DNA of 64,000 nucleotides from NCBI GenBank assembly GCA_964036315.1, contig OZ038500.1, positions 59,115,946 through 59,179,945 on the forward strand. The letters run 5' to 3'. This DNA comes from Acanthosepion esculentum. Its lineage: Eukaryota > Mollusca > Cephalopoda > Sepiida > Sepiidae. The notes under the pieces were generated by a model. That model saw nothing but the letters and a program-made list of their open reading frames with translations. It was not told the origin of the DNA and did not search any database. Of the stretch, positions 23,341-32,989 are shown piece by piece; position 1 is the first letter of the stretch; each line of letters opens with the position of its first letter. The translations under genes and the position numbers were made by a program.

Positions 23341-24136
23341 GGATTTTGATTAACTTTATCGGCTTTAGTCGTGACAATTAAAAACTTTTGCCCTGTGAAC
23401 TCCTTTGGGACCAATTAATACCCGAGGGGAGTCGATACAATCTTGTCTTCATCGGAACTTGCGAATACACCAATCAGACGTACGTTTAACTGAGACGTCT
23501 ACACTACAGACTCTACAGCTGATTGTTATTCACACACGCGTGACCATGTTTTCCATAGCAGTATCTCATTGCCTTATTGCAGTGCGCGGTCGCTGATTGG
23601 TGTTCGAGACCCTAGGACGCCCGCTGATTGGCACAACCGATTGGCCAGTAATACTTCCCATTTGAACCTGCTGTGCACAGCTCTGGGACGAAGGTCTCAC
23701 TTCTGCTCCTGTTACGCCGCCATCCGGTTGATACGATAGACTCCTTCAACTGATCATTTCTCCTATCGCAAGTTGTTTCTTACGTTTTTGTTTTCCGTTT
23801 GTCTGTTTAACTACATTTTTCCATCTACCATAAACAATTTATTCAGCTGTTTTACTTAAATACCTGCCTTTCCGATTCTGTCTCACACTTTGCGATACTA
23901 AGTTAGACTTTGTACTCCTGCAATTCAGCAACACTAATCCACCACTACTAGCATCACGTTTCCTCATACCGCCAAAAAGGAGGGTACGTTTTAGCCTTCG
24001 GTCTGCAAAGGCATCCGCTATGAGCGCAAGAAGGGCCCGCGAGTCCCAGGAGCAGACTACAATGCGACTATCATAGGTCACTCAACGCAGCTCACTCACG
24101 CAGGCCTCGCAGTCACAAGAGGAGCGTGCCACCTGC

Positions 24137-24679
24137 TTGGCTGGGAAAGCTGCCTACAGTACTTCGTTGCGATCAAGGCTCAAGAATGCACAACTGTCGA
24201 GAATGAACGCACAGGCTGCAGCAACCACCTCTGCAACTCGGGCTTCCGAGACTCAGCATCAAAGGCTTATTCGTAACGTAATAAACGCTGTTGCCACTGC
24301 GAAATCAAGGGCAACAGAGACACTTTCCCACAGGCGCGCACGTCAATCGAGGGACGCTGCTGCGATAGCGGGCGCTAGGGCTGCTGAGACACCGCTATCT
24401 ATGTCTGTTGGAAATGCTACGAATGCTGCTACCACTGCCAGGTCGAGGGCAGCTGAAACATTTGACCGCAAGCGTGCCCGTCAATCCCGGGACGCTGTGG
24501 CAACAGCTACTGCTAGTGATGCTGAGACACTGATCCGTAGGTCTGTTCGAAATGCTACGAATGCTGCCATCACTGCCTGGTCGAGGGCAGCTGAAACATT
24601 TGACCGCAGGCACGCCCGTCAATCCAGGGTTGTTGCTCCAACAAATAGGTCGAGGGAGTCCGAGACAGAGTTGCAGTGA
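24137..24679 (+). CDS. Helitron N-terminal repeat region (remnant)
   Basis: 181 codons open, rich in Ala, Arg and Thr. It carries about five copies of a roughly 32-residue unit of the form RSRAAETFDRKRARQSRDA with N.A.TAA.T. Arg/Ala repeats with an AAET core are common ahead of the Rep domain in animal Helitrons; their role is not established, and nucleic-acid binding is a guess from charge. The same frame is used by the next coding block (24896), but a stop at 24677 separates them. GC content is much higher than in flanking DNA. The chosen Met is only the first in frame; the true start may lie upstream. Confidence 0.6.
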   Translation: MAGKAAYSTSLRSRLKNAQLSRMNAQAAATTSATRASETQHQRLIRNVINAVATAKSRATETLSHRRARQSRDAAAIAGARAAETPLSMSVGNATNAATTARSRAAETFDRKRARQSRDAVATATASDAETLIRRSVRNATNAAITAWSRAAETFDRRHARQSRVVAPTNRSRESETELQ

Positions 24680-24895
24680 GCAACACGCAATGCTCGAAAC
24701 GCTGCAGCGACTTCTGCTTCCAGAAACTCCGAGGGCTCACAGACAAGGGCAAACAGACTTTCAAGGGCTGCTACAAACATGGCCGCTGTGCGCTTATGTC
24801 AAACTACCCCAAGCTCGTCGCACAGCCTCGACGGCGACATTCAGCGCCTTGCGGCCGCCCGTGCTATTACCTGACCCAGTAGCTCTTTTTGGTCT

Positions 24896-25560
24896 TTGTT
24901 GGTTTTCAATTACGACCCCGGCATTAACTTAACTACGCGTGGCGACATCAATGTAGGGTTCATGACCTGCGTTTGCCAATTCTGCAACGCCCGCGAATGC
25001 GCTGGGGAGCCTGCCGGTCTCTGCTGCTCCTCCGGCAAAGTTCGACTGCCACCTCTGCATGAACCAGCTACCCCGTTGAAGGAACGAATAGCCGGCTCCC
25101 ATCCCGACTACAACCACTTCCTTAAAACAATTAGGCAATGCAACAACTCCTTTCAGATGACCTCATTTGGGGCTCAGGTGTTTCGAGAAGAGGGTTTGAT
25201 GCCCACTTTCAAAGTACATGGGCAGGTATACCACCGCATTGGGTCTCTGCTGCTTGAAGAGACTTCTACACCTACATTCCTTCAACTGTACTTTATTGCA
25301 GACTACAACCTTGAGGCCAAAAGCCGGATTGGTATTTTGCCGCCGTCGGGAAGAGTTACTCGCAGGGATGTCATACTACTACTTCAGTCCATGATTCACG
25401 AGGTTAACAGCTACATTCACAGTTTCAAATATGCTTTGGAAAATGCATTGTAATTGACGCCAACAAATGGCCTCATGAACGCCACTACAATGCTCCTGCG
25501 TGCAACGAAGTAGCCGCTATTATATATTGGGAGTTAGACCGTACTCGCGATATTGTCCTC
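24896..25560 (+). pseudogene. Helitron ORF, zinc-finger-like to Helitron_like_N part 1
   Basis: The open part 24896-25453 has CQFCNARECAGEPAGLCCSS then GKVRLPPLHEPATPL, a Cys-rich motif followed by a basic/proline stretch standard for Helitron proteins. Next come DYNHFLKTIRQCNNSFQMTS and FGAQ, then FKVHGQVYHRIGSLL and FLQLYFIADYNLEAKSRIG. After the stop at 25453, homology continues in another frame as VIDANKWPHERHYNAPACNE, VAAIIYWELDRTRDIVL. At least one frameshift and one stop interrupt it. Confidence 0.75.
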
Positions 25561-25683
25561 AAATCAAAAGGCGGCGCTTCTCCCATCGATCATATGACGC
25601 ATTGAGTACCCTTTAATTTTCCCTTATGATGACGATGGCTACCACTTCGGCATTCCCGTTCATACTCTGTGTGACCACCTACA

Positions 25684-26189
25684 ATGTCTTCCAAAGCCTT
25701 ACCCTGCAAGGCCTTCTATTCATACCGTTTCATGGTTAGAGATGAAGAATTCAACCTTCTTCATAGATGCAGGGAGATTTTCCACCATTTTGCGGTTGAC
25801 ATGGCCGCTAAGATGAAATCGGAGAGGCTTTGTTTTATACGGAATGATCAGAAACAGCTGCGTTCAGACTACTACGTACACTTACGCGACAACCTTCAAA
25901 ATGAAGTCAATGCTCGCGACCTAGGGAAGCTGTGCATTCTGCCCTCTACCTACACTGGGGCCCGCGTTACATGCTTGAACGAACGCAAGACGCTATGACA
26001 TACGTTAGGCAATATGGGCGGCCAGACTTATTTATAACGTTTACCTGCAACCCCAAATGGGTTGAGATAACGCGTGAAATCCTACGCGGACAGGATTACA
26101 CTCACAGACATAACATTACCGCCCGCGAATTCCGCTTAAACCTGGGAAAACTTATGGACTTAATAGTGAAGGGGCGAGTCCTACAGTGA
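25684..26189 (+). pseudogene. Helitron ORF, Helitron_like_N part 2, frameshifted
   Basis: Two overlapping frames. The first (25684-25998) has CKAFYSYRFMVRDEEFNLLH, SERLCFIRNDQKQLRSDYYV and LGKLCILPSTYTGAR. The second (25932-26189) has DAMTYVRQYGRPDLFITFTC, NPKWVEITREIL and RLNLGKLMDLIVKGRVL then stop. These are signature stretches of Helitron_like_N. The frameshift lies near 25980. The Rep HUH motif and Tyr motif expected just downstream, and the PIF1-like helicase, are missing, so the 3' half of the gene was lost by deletion. Confidence 0.8.
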
Positions 26190-26453
26190 AAACGCAACCA
26201 CTATTTTACATTGCCAGAATTAAAAATCTTGACCGATTTTGAACGGGTGGCAGTCTTCGGATAAGCACGGAGCAGCAACACAGCAGCCACGTATTGCAAC
26301 CGGTTGCCCTTGATCTCATTGATCTTGCTAACAGTGAGATTCTCGGCCTATCAGTGACCTCAACAACTGGGGATACGTGCGTAAGTTCAATAATTCAAAC
26401 CCCAATGCAATTTAACTACATAAAACCACGAGCAACGTCGGGCTTTACTGGTA

Positions 26454-26454
<1 letters not shown>

Positions 26455-26511
<57 letters not shown>
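26455..26511. repeat. (TA)n microsatellite
   Basis: Begins directly after the Helitron 3' end and ends directly at the 3' side of the minus-strand SINE-B. Confidence 0.95.
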
Positions 26512-26690
26512 TGTCATCCACAGACAGACTGTTTCGCTGTATCACAGCTCATCAGTGTGGCTAGACGTCCGGTAGCCTCTGGCTAGAATCGAAAACCGGC
26601 TGAATTCGCGTCAGTCGGAAATTTTACCCTGAAGCCGTTGGCGCACGGCAGAGAAGAAGGTGAATTTAAGCGTATTTATTTTTAGATAAA
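26512..26690 (-). mobile_element. tRNA-derived SINE, family B
   Basis: The minus strand has CGGTTTTCGATTCTAGCC (B box), GGACGTCTAGCCACACTGAT, GCTGTGATACAGCGAAACAG and TCTGTCTGTGGATGAC, then (TA)n. The A-box side CCGTGCGCCAACGGCTTCAG is less canonical. Matches 44703-44833. Confidence 0.75.
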
Positions 26691-26740
26691 CAAACAGTGA
26701 CTGAGAGAACTCGATTCGATTTACCTATTAGCCGTAATAG

Positions 26741-27502
26741 TCACTAAGGCAGGATGTGTGTGCGTGTGTAACGAATGCACGGTCGCAATTTTCGACGGAT
26801 TTGCACCAAATTTACATGAACATGCTCCAAGTTAGTAGTTAGGCCAAGACCGACTTTACATTTCCCAACTCCCAGCGATAGTGGAAATAATCGATTTTTT
26901 CAGGCTTCTACGGCAGTTTTCATCTAGTTTGCAGCCATTTTCTACTGGTCAGAGTGAGAGCCTATATCTGATTGCCACGAAGAGGCAGGAAGATTCTATT
27001 GGCCAGCGTGAGAGCCAACAGCTGACTGACACGAATGTTAACTAGCATGCTAGCATGCAAAAAAATCGATAGCTGCATTCGTCACAAGTGGAAAAAATTT
27101 AAATCTGCATGGCACTTTACTCCAGTTGGCTCATTTGCTTGCTTAAACTCAACGTTGATTCTGATACCGCAAGAACTGCGTTGGGTGTGAAAAAGTATCT
27201 GTTGTTAACATTCTTTTTTCATTCGGTTTTTCCAATTACGAGTCCTGTCTTAAAGGTGATCGTTTTGTGTTCATTTTGTTTAGTTCTTTTTTCGTAACAG
27301 ATTTAATGTTTAGTATAGAGCTTAGAAAAAATTCGCAGTGTGAGATAGGCAAGAATTAAGGCATGTAGCAACATCAGCACGGCTAAGTGCACTCCTTTAA
27401 AGGCAAGTAAGGACAAAAATATTTTAAGTCATGTGATAGCGATTGCTGTAAGAGTCGTACGATTTTTGAATCAAGCACGGGCAACGCCGGGCCATGCTGA
27501 TA

Positions 27503-27503
<1 letters not shown>
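26741..27503 (+). mobile_element. Non-autonomous Helitron, copy 1
   Basis: Same sequence as 48606-49422 read in reverse, with identity extending from AAGGCAGGATGTGTGTG to the 3' end. Terminal hairpin AGCACGGGCAACGCCGGGC then CATGCTGATAG, followed by T and (TA)n. The 5' end starts TCACTAAGGCAGG, slightly shortened relative to the other copy. No coding frame for Rep or helicase, so it would need a partner in trans. It carries TTAACTAGCATGCTAGCATG, a short internal palindrome. Confidence 0.85.

Positions 27504-27545
<42 letters not shown>
27504..27545. repeat. (TA)n microsatellite
   Basis: Starts at the first base after the Helitron terminus, fitting insertion into a TA tract. Confidence 0.95.
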
Positions 27546-27546
<1 letters not shown>

Positions 27547-27580
27547 CATAATGAGAGGCCACGTATACTTTCCTGATATG

Positions 27581-28199
27581 TATATAATATCTGGATAAAA
27601 TGAATGAAACAAAATTGGGTGTTTTTTTTATGAAAGTATTTATTTCTGTGTTTTTGTATATATTTATTTATTTAATATTTCAGACCACCTAGGTCTTTCC
27701 TCAGAAATCAAATGAGAAACTGTGTTTTTGTGTTTGTTTACAGCGTTTGTTTACAGCGTTTGTCGTGAAGCGTGCGCATGTCACGTGATGTGCAATGCAA
27801 CTTTGTTTGAATTTTTGGCGGAAGACTGATGATAGTGTCTTAAATGTTGTTTAAAAGGTTTTTTGACCATAACTCAAGAAATATTTCTTAAAATATTTTT
27901 AACTGTTAAAATATTTATGTAGATTTAAAATATCCATGTGTTTGTTTACCCCTAGTTTATATGTGTCTAATTTTAGAATTTAGTATTTTTCTTTTTTTCT
28001 TCTTCGTATGTGTGTTGTACTTAAATTACTGTGTTTGTGTGTTTGTTTTTAGACTTGGACGACACGTGGTGTGGAACGCGATTGTGTTTGATTCTTTAAC
28101 GGACATCTGGTGTTTTGGTTATTGTTTAAAAAGGATTTTTTACCATATCTAAAGAAATTTTTTTAAGAAATATTTTAACTATTGAAATATTTATACTGA
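27581..28199 (-). repeat. PLE terminal arm, left (3' of the ORF)
   Basis: Inverted copy of 30719-31340. It contains an internal direct near-repeat: 27855-28020 and 28125-28290 share AAAGG.TTTTTTGACCAT-like, TAACT.TTAAAATATTTAT and CCTAGTTTATATGTGT blocks. The second unit extends past the arm and overlaps the last 40 codons of the ORF. Confidence 0.85.
27678..27704 (-). ncRNA. Hammerhead-like core in left PLE arm
   Basis: Minus strand reads CTGAGGA, A, AGACC-TAGGT-GGTCT, GAAA: the CUGANGA core, a 5-bp stem II and the GAAA box. Hammerhead ribozymes have been described in terminal repeats of PLEs. One unpaired A at the base of stem II and weak AT-rich stems I and III make activity uncertain. 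Confidence 0.5.
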
Positions 28200-30388
28200 T
28201 TTAGAATACCCAAGTCTTTGTTTAACCCTAGTTTATATGTGTTTAATTTTAAAATCCAGTATTTCTCTTTTTTTCTTCGTATGTATGTCGTGCTAAAATT
28301 TGAGTCTATCAATATACATTTGCAATTATCTATCGAATGTCGTGGTCTATTCAAGTGTTCTGCTACTGGGGAATATGAATTATTTTGTCGTATATCTTGT
28401 TTATGGTTGTTGAAACGAAGCCGAAAGTTAGTTCCAGATTCGCCAATATATCCACTATTAGGACATATTGTGCAGAATAGGTAGTAAATTATATTATTGC
28501 TATCACAAGTGAGGCGGGGTGGATGTATTGTGATTTTGGAGTTGGGTGCGATAAATTCACTGTCTGTTATTATGTGTTTGCAAATTAGACAACGAGTTTT
28601 GTTACATTTGTAATTACCTGTTTGGTTTGTATTATTTAGATATTTGGTGGAGGTGAGGATAGCTGATAAGTTAGGTGTTTGTTTTTTTGCGTTGATGGGT
28701 GGTTTGGCGAAAATGTGTTTGATATTTTTGTTTAATTGGAGGATCTTGTAGTCATTTTTTAATTTGTGAGTAAGTGTGTGGGAATATTGATTGTGGTTAA
28801 AAACCATGGGAATCCGATTGTTGTTTTTACTTTTTTTGTATGTGAGAAGTGTGTTACGGTTTATGTGGATAGTTTTATTAATTGCTTCTTTTATTATATT
28901 TATTGGGTATTTACATTTTAGGAATTGTTCTGTTAAGTTATTAATGTTGTGTAGAAAATCTAGATGGTCTGAGCATATGCGTTTGATTCTTAGAAATGAG
29001 CTGTATACGATAGATTTTTTTAAACTAAGAGGATGACAGCTTTTGAAGTGAAGGAATTTGTGATGGTTTGTGGGTTTGTTGTATAAACTGGTGGAAAGTG
29101 TGTGTTTGTTTAATTTTATCACAACGTCGAAGAAAGAGACGGATGTGTATGAATGTTCCATGGTAAATTTAATTGTGTTGTGGAAGTTGTTGCAGAAAGT
29201 GAAAAAACTTTTTAGTTTTTCTGATCCATGAGTCCATAGCAAGAAAATGTCGTCAATATATCTAAAGTAGTGTAATGGTTTAAATTCTGAATTGTCTAGT
29301 ATTTTCCTTTCTAGAATGTGCATAAAGATATTAGCATAGCTAGGTGCCATTTTCGTGCCCATTGCTGTGCCACTAATTTGTAAATAGTGTTTGTTTTTGA
29401 ATTTAAAGTTGTTATGAGTAAGAATGAAATTTATTAATTGACATATATCTATAACTTGGTTGTTGGGTAATTTTTTACTAAGGAACTCACGGCAAGCTGA
29501 AACTCCTTCAGTGTGTGGAATGTTCGTATAAAGAGATGAAACATCCATCGTTACTAGGATTGTATCCGGGTTGACTGAGTTGAGGTTTTTTAATTTGTTG
29601 AGAAACTCGGTGGTGTCTCTTATATAACTGGGTATGTCAGGCAGTAAAGGTTTTAGGATGTTGTCTATGTACCCGGATATAAGTTCTGTGAGGGTACCAA
29701 TGCCTGATATTATGGGTCTACCAGGTGGTATGATTTTGAGGGATTTTGAAATTTCATATATATTCCCTGCATTGTGTTGTTGTGTAATTTGGTGTTCGTT
29801 GGATGAGAGAGTGTTAGAGTGTTTTTCTGAAATGATTTTAGGGAGTTTGTGTAGTTTTGGGATAGTGTAGAATGTTGCTGTTTTAGGGTTCTCAGGGATA
29901 AGAGAATTTAAGGTGCCCCTTATGTTGTGGTTCAGGTTCTGAGTGAGAGATGATAGTTCTGTCTTGAATGTGTTAGTTGGGTCTAGAGGTAAGGGTGCAT
30001 AGAACTGGTTATTTTGAAGTTGTGATACTGCTTCTTTTATGTAGTTATTAGTGTCTAAGATGGTTATAGCTCCGCCCTTGTCGGCTGGTGTGATAATTAT
30101 GTCTTGGTTGTTTTTAAGATTATAGATGGCTTGGTGTTCTATTTTGGATAAGTTGTATTTTTTTGTGTGGTGTCCTTTGTTTGCTAGGAAATTATCCATG
30201 TGTTGTCTGGCTTTGATGGCATATTGGTCTAAGTGTTGATTTCGTCCGGTTGGTGGGGTCCATAGAGAGTTATTCTTCGTTGGAGGTGGTTTGGAGCATG
30301 ATTGTTTAGTGGTGTTGTCCGTACTAGAGGTAGATTTGTTGTCCGAGAAATATTCTTTTAGTCTCAGTCTACGAATGTAATTTTCCAT
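28175..30388 (-). CDS. PLE reverse transcriptase with GIY-YIG endonuclease
   Basis: 737 aa, uninterrupted. Visible motifs: TPADKGGAITILD at 100-112; RPIISG at 224-229; RT motif A MDVSSLYTNIPH at 281-292 with Asp282; motif B ISGTAMGTKMAPSYANIF at 338-355; motif C YFRYIDDIF at 374-382 with the YIDD catalytic pair. A Cys cluster (C595, C600, C603) and a GIY-YIG-type domain from about 633 (IIYYLF, GYIGES, FRLRFNNHK) complete the PLE layout. The first Met at 30388 is probably internal: upstream in frame, 30600-30389 encodes conserved-looking YTLTQEEAALLNKELSFCPS without a Met. The gene would copy the element by target-primed reverse transcription. Intact motifs suggest recent activity; the N-terminus is broken or spliced. 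Confidence 0.92.
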   Translation of the reverse strand: MENYIRRLRLKEYFSDNKSTSSTDNTTKQSCSKPPPTKNNSLWTPPTGRNQHLDQYAIKARQHMDNFLANKGHHTKKYNLSKIEHQAIYNLKNNQDIIITPADKGGAITILDTNNYIKEAVSQLQNNQFYAPLPLDPTNTFKTELSSLTQNLNHNIRGTLNSLIPENPKTATFYTIPKLHKLPKIISEKHSNTLSSNEHQITQQHNAGNIYEISKSLKIIPPGRPIISGIGTLTELISGYIDNILKPLLPDIPSYIRDTTEFLNKLKNLNSVNPDTILVTMDVSSLYTNIPHTEGVSACREFLSKKLPNNQVIDICQLINFILTHNNFKFKNKHYLQISGTAMGTKMAPSYANIFMHILERKILDNSEFKPLHYFRYIDDIFLLWTHGSEKLKSFFTFCNNFHNTIKFTMEHSYTSVSFFDVVIKLNKHTLSTSLYNKPTNHHKFLHFKSCHPLSLKKSIVYSSFLRIKRICSDHLDFLHNINNLTEQFLKCKYPINIIKEAINKTIHINRNTLLTYKKSKNNNRIPMVFNHNQYSHTLTHKLKNDYKILQLNKNIKHIFAKPPINAKKQTPNLSAILTSTKYLNNTNQTGNYKCNKTRCLICKHIITDSEFIAPNSKITIHPPRLTCDSNNIIYYLFCTICPNSGYIGESGTNFRLRFNNHKQDIRQNNSYSPVAEHLNRPRHSIDNCKCILIDSNFSTTYIRRKKEKYWILKLNTYKLGLNKDLGILNQYKYFNS

Positions 30389-30725
30389 ATCATAGCAGAG
30401 GTTTAGAGGTTTCAGTGGTTGTGAGGGGCAGAATGATAATTCTTTATTTAGTAAAGCGGCTTCTTCTTGGGTAAGAGTATATTTGGATAGGTTGGCGATG
30501 TGGTTGTCGGCAGAGTATGGGTGTGGTGGGCATAATGAGATCTTCGTGAGGTTTGTTGCATTAAGTAGTTGTTCAGGTATGGTATGTGTTGCAAAAGTGG
30601 GTCCTCAGCAATTAGTCTATTGAGTTTTTGGTTTTTTAAGGATATACATTCTGTCAGTTTTTTTTGGTATAGGAAATTGAGTGTTTTTTTTACCTGAGAG
30701 TATTTTACCTGAGAATATTCAGTAT
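30389..30725 (-). pseudogene. PLE N-terminal coding region, shifted frame
   Basis: Two frames together cover the expected N-terminus. From 30725 to about 30560 one frame reads KKTLNFLYQKKLTECIS, LKNQKLNRLIAEDPLLQHI and PYLNNYL. From about 30600 to the ORF another reads IPEQLLNATNLTKISLCPPH and SKYTLTQEEAALLNKELSF. A one-base shift, or an intron, must link them. PLEs are known to retain introns. A tandem CTCAGGTAAAATA duplication at 30692-30717 offers possible CAG/GT splice-like sites. Confidence 0.55.
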
Positions 30726-31328
30726 AAATATTTCAATAGTTAAAATATTTCTTAAAAAAATTTCTTTAGATATGGTAAAAAATCCTTTTTAAACAATAAC
30801 CAAAACACCAGATGTCCGTTAAAGAATCAAACACAATCGCGTTCCACACCACGTGTCGTCCAAGTCTAAAAACAAACACACAAACACAGTAATTTAAGTA
30901 CAACACACATACGAAGAAGAAAAAAAGAAAAATACTAAATTCTAAAATTAGACACATATAAACTAGGGGTAAACAAACACATGGATATTTTAAATCTACA
31001 TAAATATTTTAACAGTTAAAAATATTTTAAGAAATATTTCTTGAGTTATGGTCAAAAAACCTTTTAAACAACATTTAAGACACTATCATCAGTCTTCCGC
31101 CAAAAATTCAAACAAAGTTGCATTGCACATCACGTGACATGCGCACGCTTCACGACAAACGCTGTAAACAAACGCTGTAAACAAACACAAAAACACAGTT
31201 TCTCATTTGATTTCTGAGGAAAGACCTAGGTGGTCTGAAATATTAAATAAATAAATATATACAAAAACACAGAAATAAATACTTTCATAAAAAAAAACAC
31301 CCAATTTTGTTTCATTCATTTTATCCAG

Positions 31329-31340
<12 letters not shown>
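30719..31340 (+). repeat. PLE terminal arm, right (5' of the ORF)
   Basis: Reverse complement of the left arm. It carries the same short open frame (30766-30957, minus) and ends in CATTTTATCCAGATATTATA running into (TA)n. Confidence 0.9.
31214..31240 (+). ncRNA. Hammerhead-like core in right PLE arm
   Basis: Plus strand reads CTGAGGA at 31214-31220, AGACC/GGTCT stem and GAAA at 31237-31240. Identical to the left-arm core, and antisense relative to the ORF. Confidence 0.5.
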
Positions 31341-31383
<43 letters not shown>

Positions 31384-31594
31384 GTATAAATCAAATAACA
31401 AGATATTAGCAATCGCATATATGTGAATTAGTGTGCATTCACGGATAAGCGAATAAATATTTACTCAGTTTAATATAAGATATAAACAATCGTGCTCAAT
31501 GTGGTTAGACAGAGCTAAGAAGTATGTATTAATAAATTCGTGCCTGATGAATTGGTAGAACAATAAAATTTTAAGTTACGTAGTTATATGTATA

Positions 31595-31675
<81 letters not shown>

Positions 31676-31702
31676 TTATTATACATATGTGTATATTTAT
31701 TG

Positions 31703-31751
<49 letters not shown>

Positions 31752-31904
31752 AAAGAAGCTGCAAACGTTTTTTGTTATATTTGTAGATATTATACTGCTA
31801 TATATACATATATATATTTACAAATAAACGCATACACATACGCACATGCATTTACATGAGTACATACAATGAGTATTAGTATATGAGTACAGGAATGATC
31901 ATAA

Positions 31905-31968
<64 letters not shown>
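31341..31968. repeat. Microsatellite-rich tract
   Basis: (TA)n to 31379, 31602-31670, (TA)n-(GA)n at 31703-31750 and (TA)n at 31905-31968, with unremarkable AT-rich spacers. Confidence 0.9.
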
Positions 31969-31969
<1 letters not shown>

Positions 31970-31980
<11 letters not shown>

Positions 31981-32455
31981 TTATGCATGCATATGTGTCT
32001 TTGCTAGGTGGCTGGTTGTGTGTGCGTGCGATTTGTATTATCTACATCTTGTCTGCATCGAGAGTATAAATCAATACATCACTCATATCCCCCGGTTATC
32101 GATCTTGTAAGGTTATCTTTCTGTCGTATCGATTTCTGTTTTTTTCTTCCTTCTGCCTTTTCGCTTCCAATACCTTCGGTTCTTGCCAGCGAAACCAGCA
32201 ACTTCTCTCTTTTTTGACGATAGCCGAGATTACACTCGATAGTTGCCATTGACCCTTGTTTCTTTTTTAGCCCTTAAAATACATATTTCAGGTAGGAACG
32301 ATAGAATAGCACTGTTTATAACTCTAAATTAACTTTACTTTACATCGACCTCTCTATAAAGGTAATGAAATTCTGTAGTATTTCAGAGAATTATGGTAAA
32401 ATATTTGGAACAAATGTATGTATAACTTTATCTATCTACCTTTCTATCTACATAT
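31970..32455. other. Intergenic, nothing recognised
   Basis: No gene or window-internal repeat seen. Confidence 0.45.
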
Positions 32456-32461
32456 AGTTAG

Positions 32462-32571
32462 TTTTTGTTTCGAAACATGGTAATTTCTGTGTCACGATGA
32501 ATACATATTTTTAAATAATAATTATATTATACTCTACTGTGTATGGAGCACTTTTTTTAAAAATAAATGAT
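32462..32571 (+). repeat. Direct repeat, copy 1 (partner 33795-33906)
   Basis: GTTTTTGTTTCGAAACATGG to GTATGGAGCACT is shared almost base for base with 33795-33906, except for a 3-base insertion and a few changes near the 3' end. The pair brackets 1.2 kb of SINE, palindrome and PLE fragments. Confidence 0.85.
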
Positions 32572-32573
32572 GA

Positions 32574-32574
32574 A

Positions 32575-32612
<38 letters not shown>

Positions 32613-32613
32613 A
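32574..32613. repeat. (TCTA)n microsatellite
   Basis: About nine perfect TCTA units. Confidence 0.95.
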
Positions 32614-32635
32614 ACCTTTTTGAAACCAACATACC

Positions 32636-32830
32636 TATGCCATACGTGACACACGCTTAGGCGATCATGTATCTTTCTATACATGACTGACGAGGCAGAT
32701 TCTTTCCCGCAGAAGGTTGCCATTTCTTTCTACGGTAGTCCAGTTGCCATTCAAGCCTATAGAATCCTGTCTGTCCTGCTACTTACTTATACTTGGGGGC
32801 AATGGGGTGGGGAGAAGAAGAGGATTCATA
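32636..32830 (-). mobile_element. tRNA-Arg-type SINE family A, head replaced
   Basis: Body with ATGTATCTTTCTATACATG hairpin, GACGAGGCAGATTCTTTCCC and AGAGGATTCATACCTG. At 32831 it switches abruptly into the right arm of the palindromic element, with no tRNA head. Confidence 0.8.
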
Positions 32831-32888
32831 CCTGTCGATTGTGTCTAACATTAAACAGACTGTCGTCACTGGGTGTTGACTTTAATGT

Positions 32889-32891
<3 letters not shown>
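32831..32891 (+). repeat. Half of the palindromic element (right arm only)
   Basis: GATTGTGTCTAACATTAAAC, AGACTGTCG and GTGTTGACTTTAATGTCCAC match the right arms at 11012-11070 and 20650-20705. Fused to a SINE on the left and a (CA)n run on the right. Confidence 0.75.
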
Positions 32892-32937
<46 letters not shown>

Positions 32938-32955
32938 AACACACACACACACATA
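32890..32955. repeat. (CA)n microsatellite
   Basis: (CA)n with CAAACAAA interruption. Confidence 0.95.
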
Positions 32956-32989
32956 TATTATAATTATCCCTATCCAAATATTTTTGGTA

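Larger units (their letters stand above)
27581..31340 (-). mobile_element. Penelope-like retroelement with inverted terminal arms
   Basis: 3760 bp bounded by inverted arms 27581-28199 and 30719-31340 (about 620 bp), the outer ends meeting as TATATAATATCTGGATAAAA and its complement. The 192-base stretch 27961-28152 is identical to the complement of 30766-30957, so the arms look recent or homogenised. A 737-codon RT/endonuclease frame lies between them on the minus strand. The right end runs into (TA)n; the left end is separated from (TA)n by 35 bp. PLE terminal repeats are known to be variable in orientation and arrangement. Confidence 0.85.

Noticed and set aside
27961..28152. 63-aa frame found twice (also 30766-30957, opposite strand)
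   Set aside because: The exact duplication is explained by the inverted PLE arms. The frame is rich in Phe, Val and Cys from T-rich DNA and has no family features.
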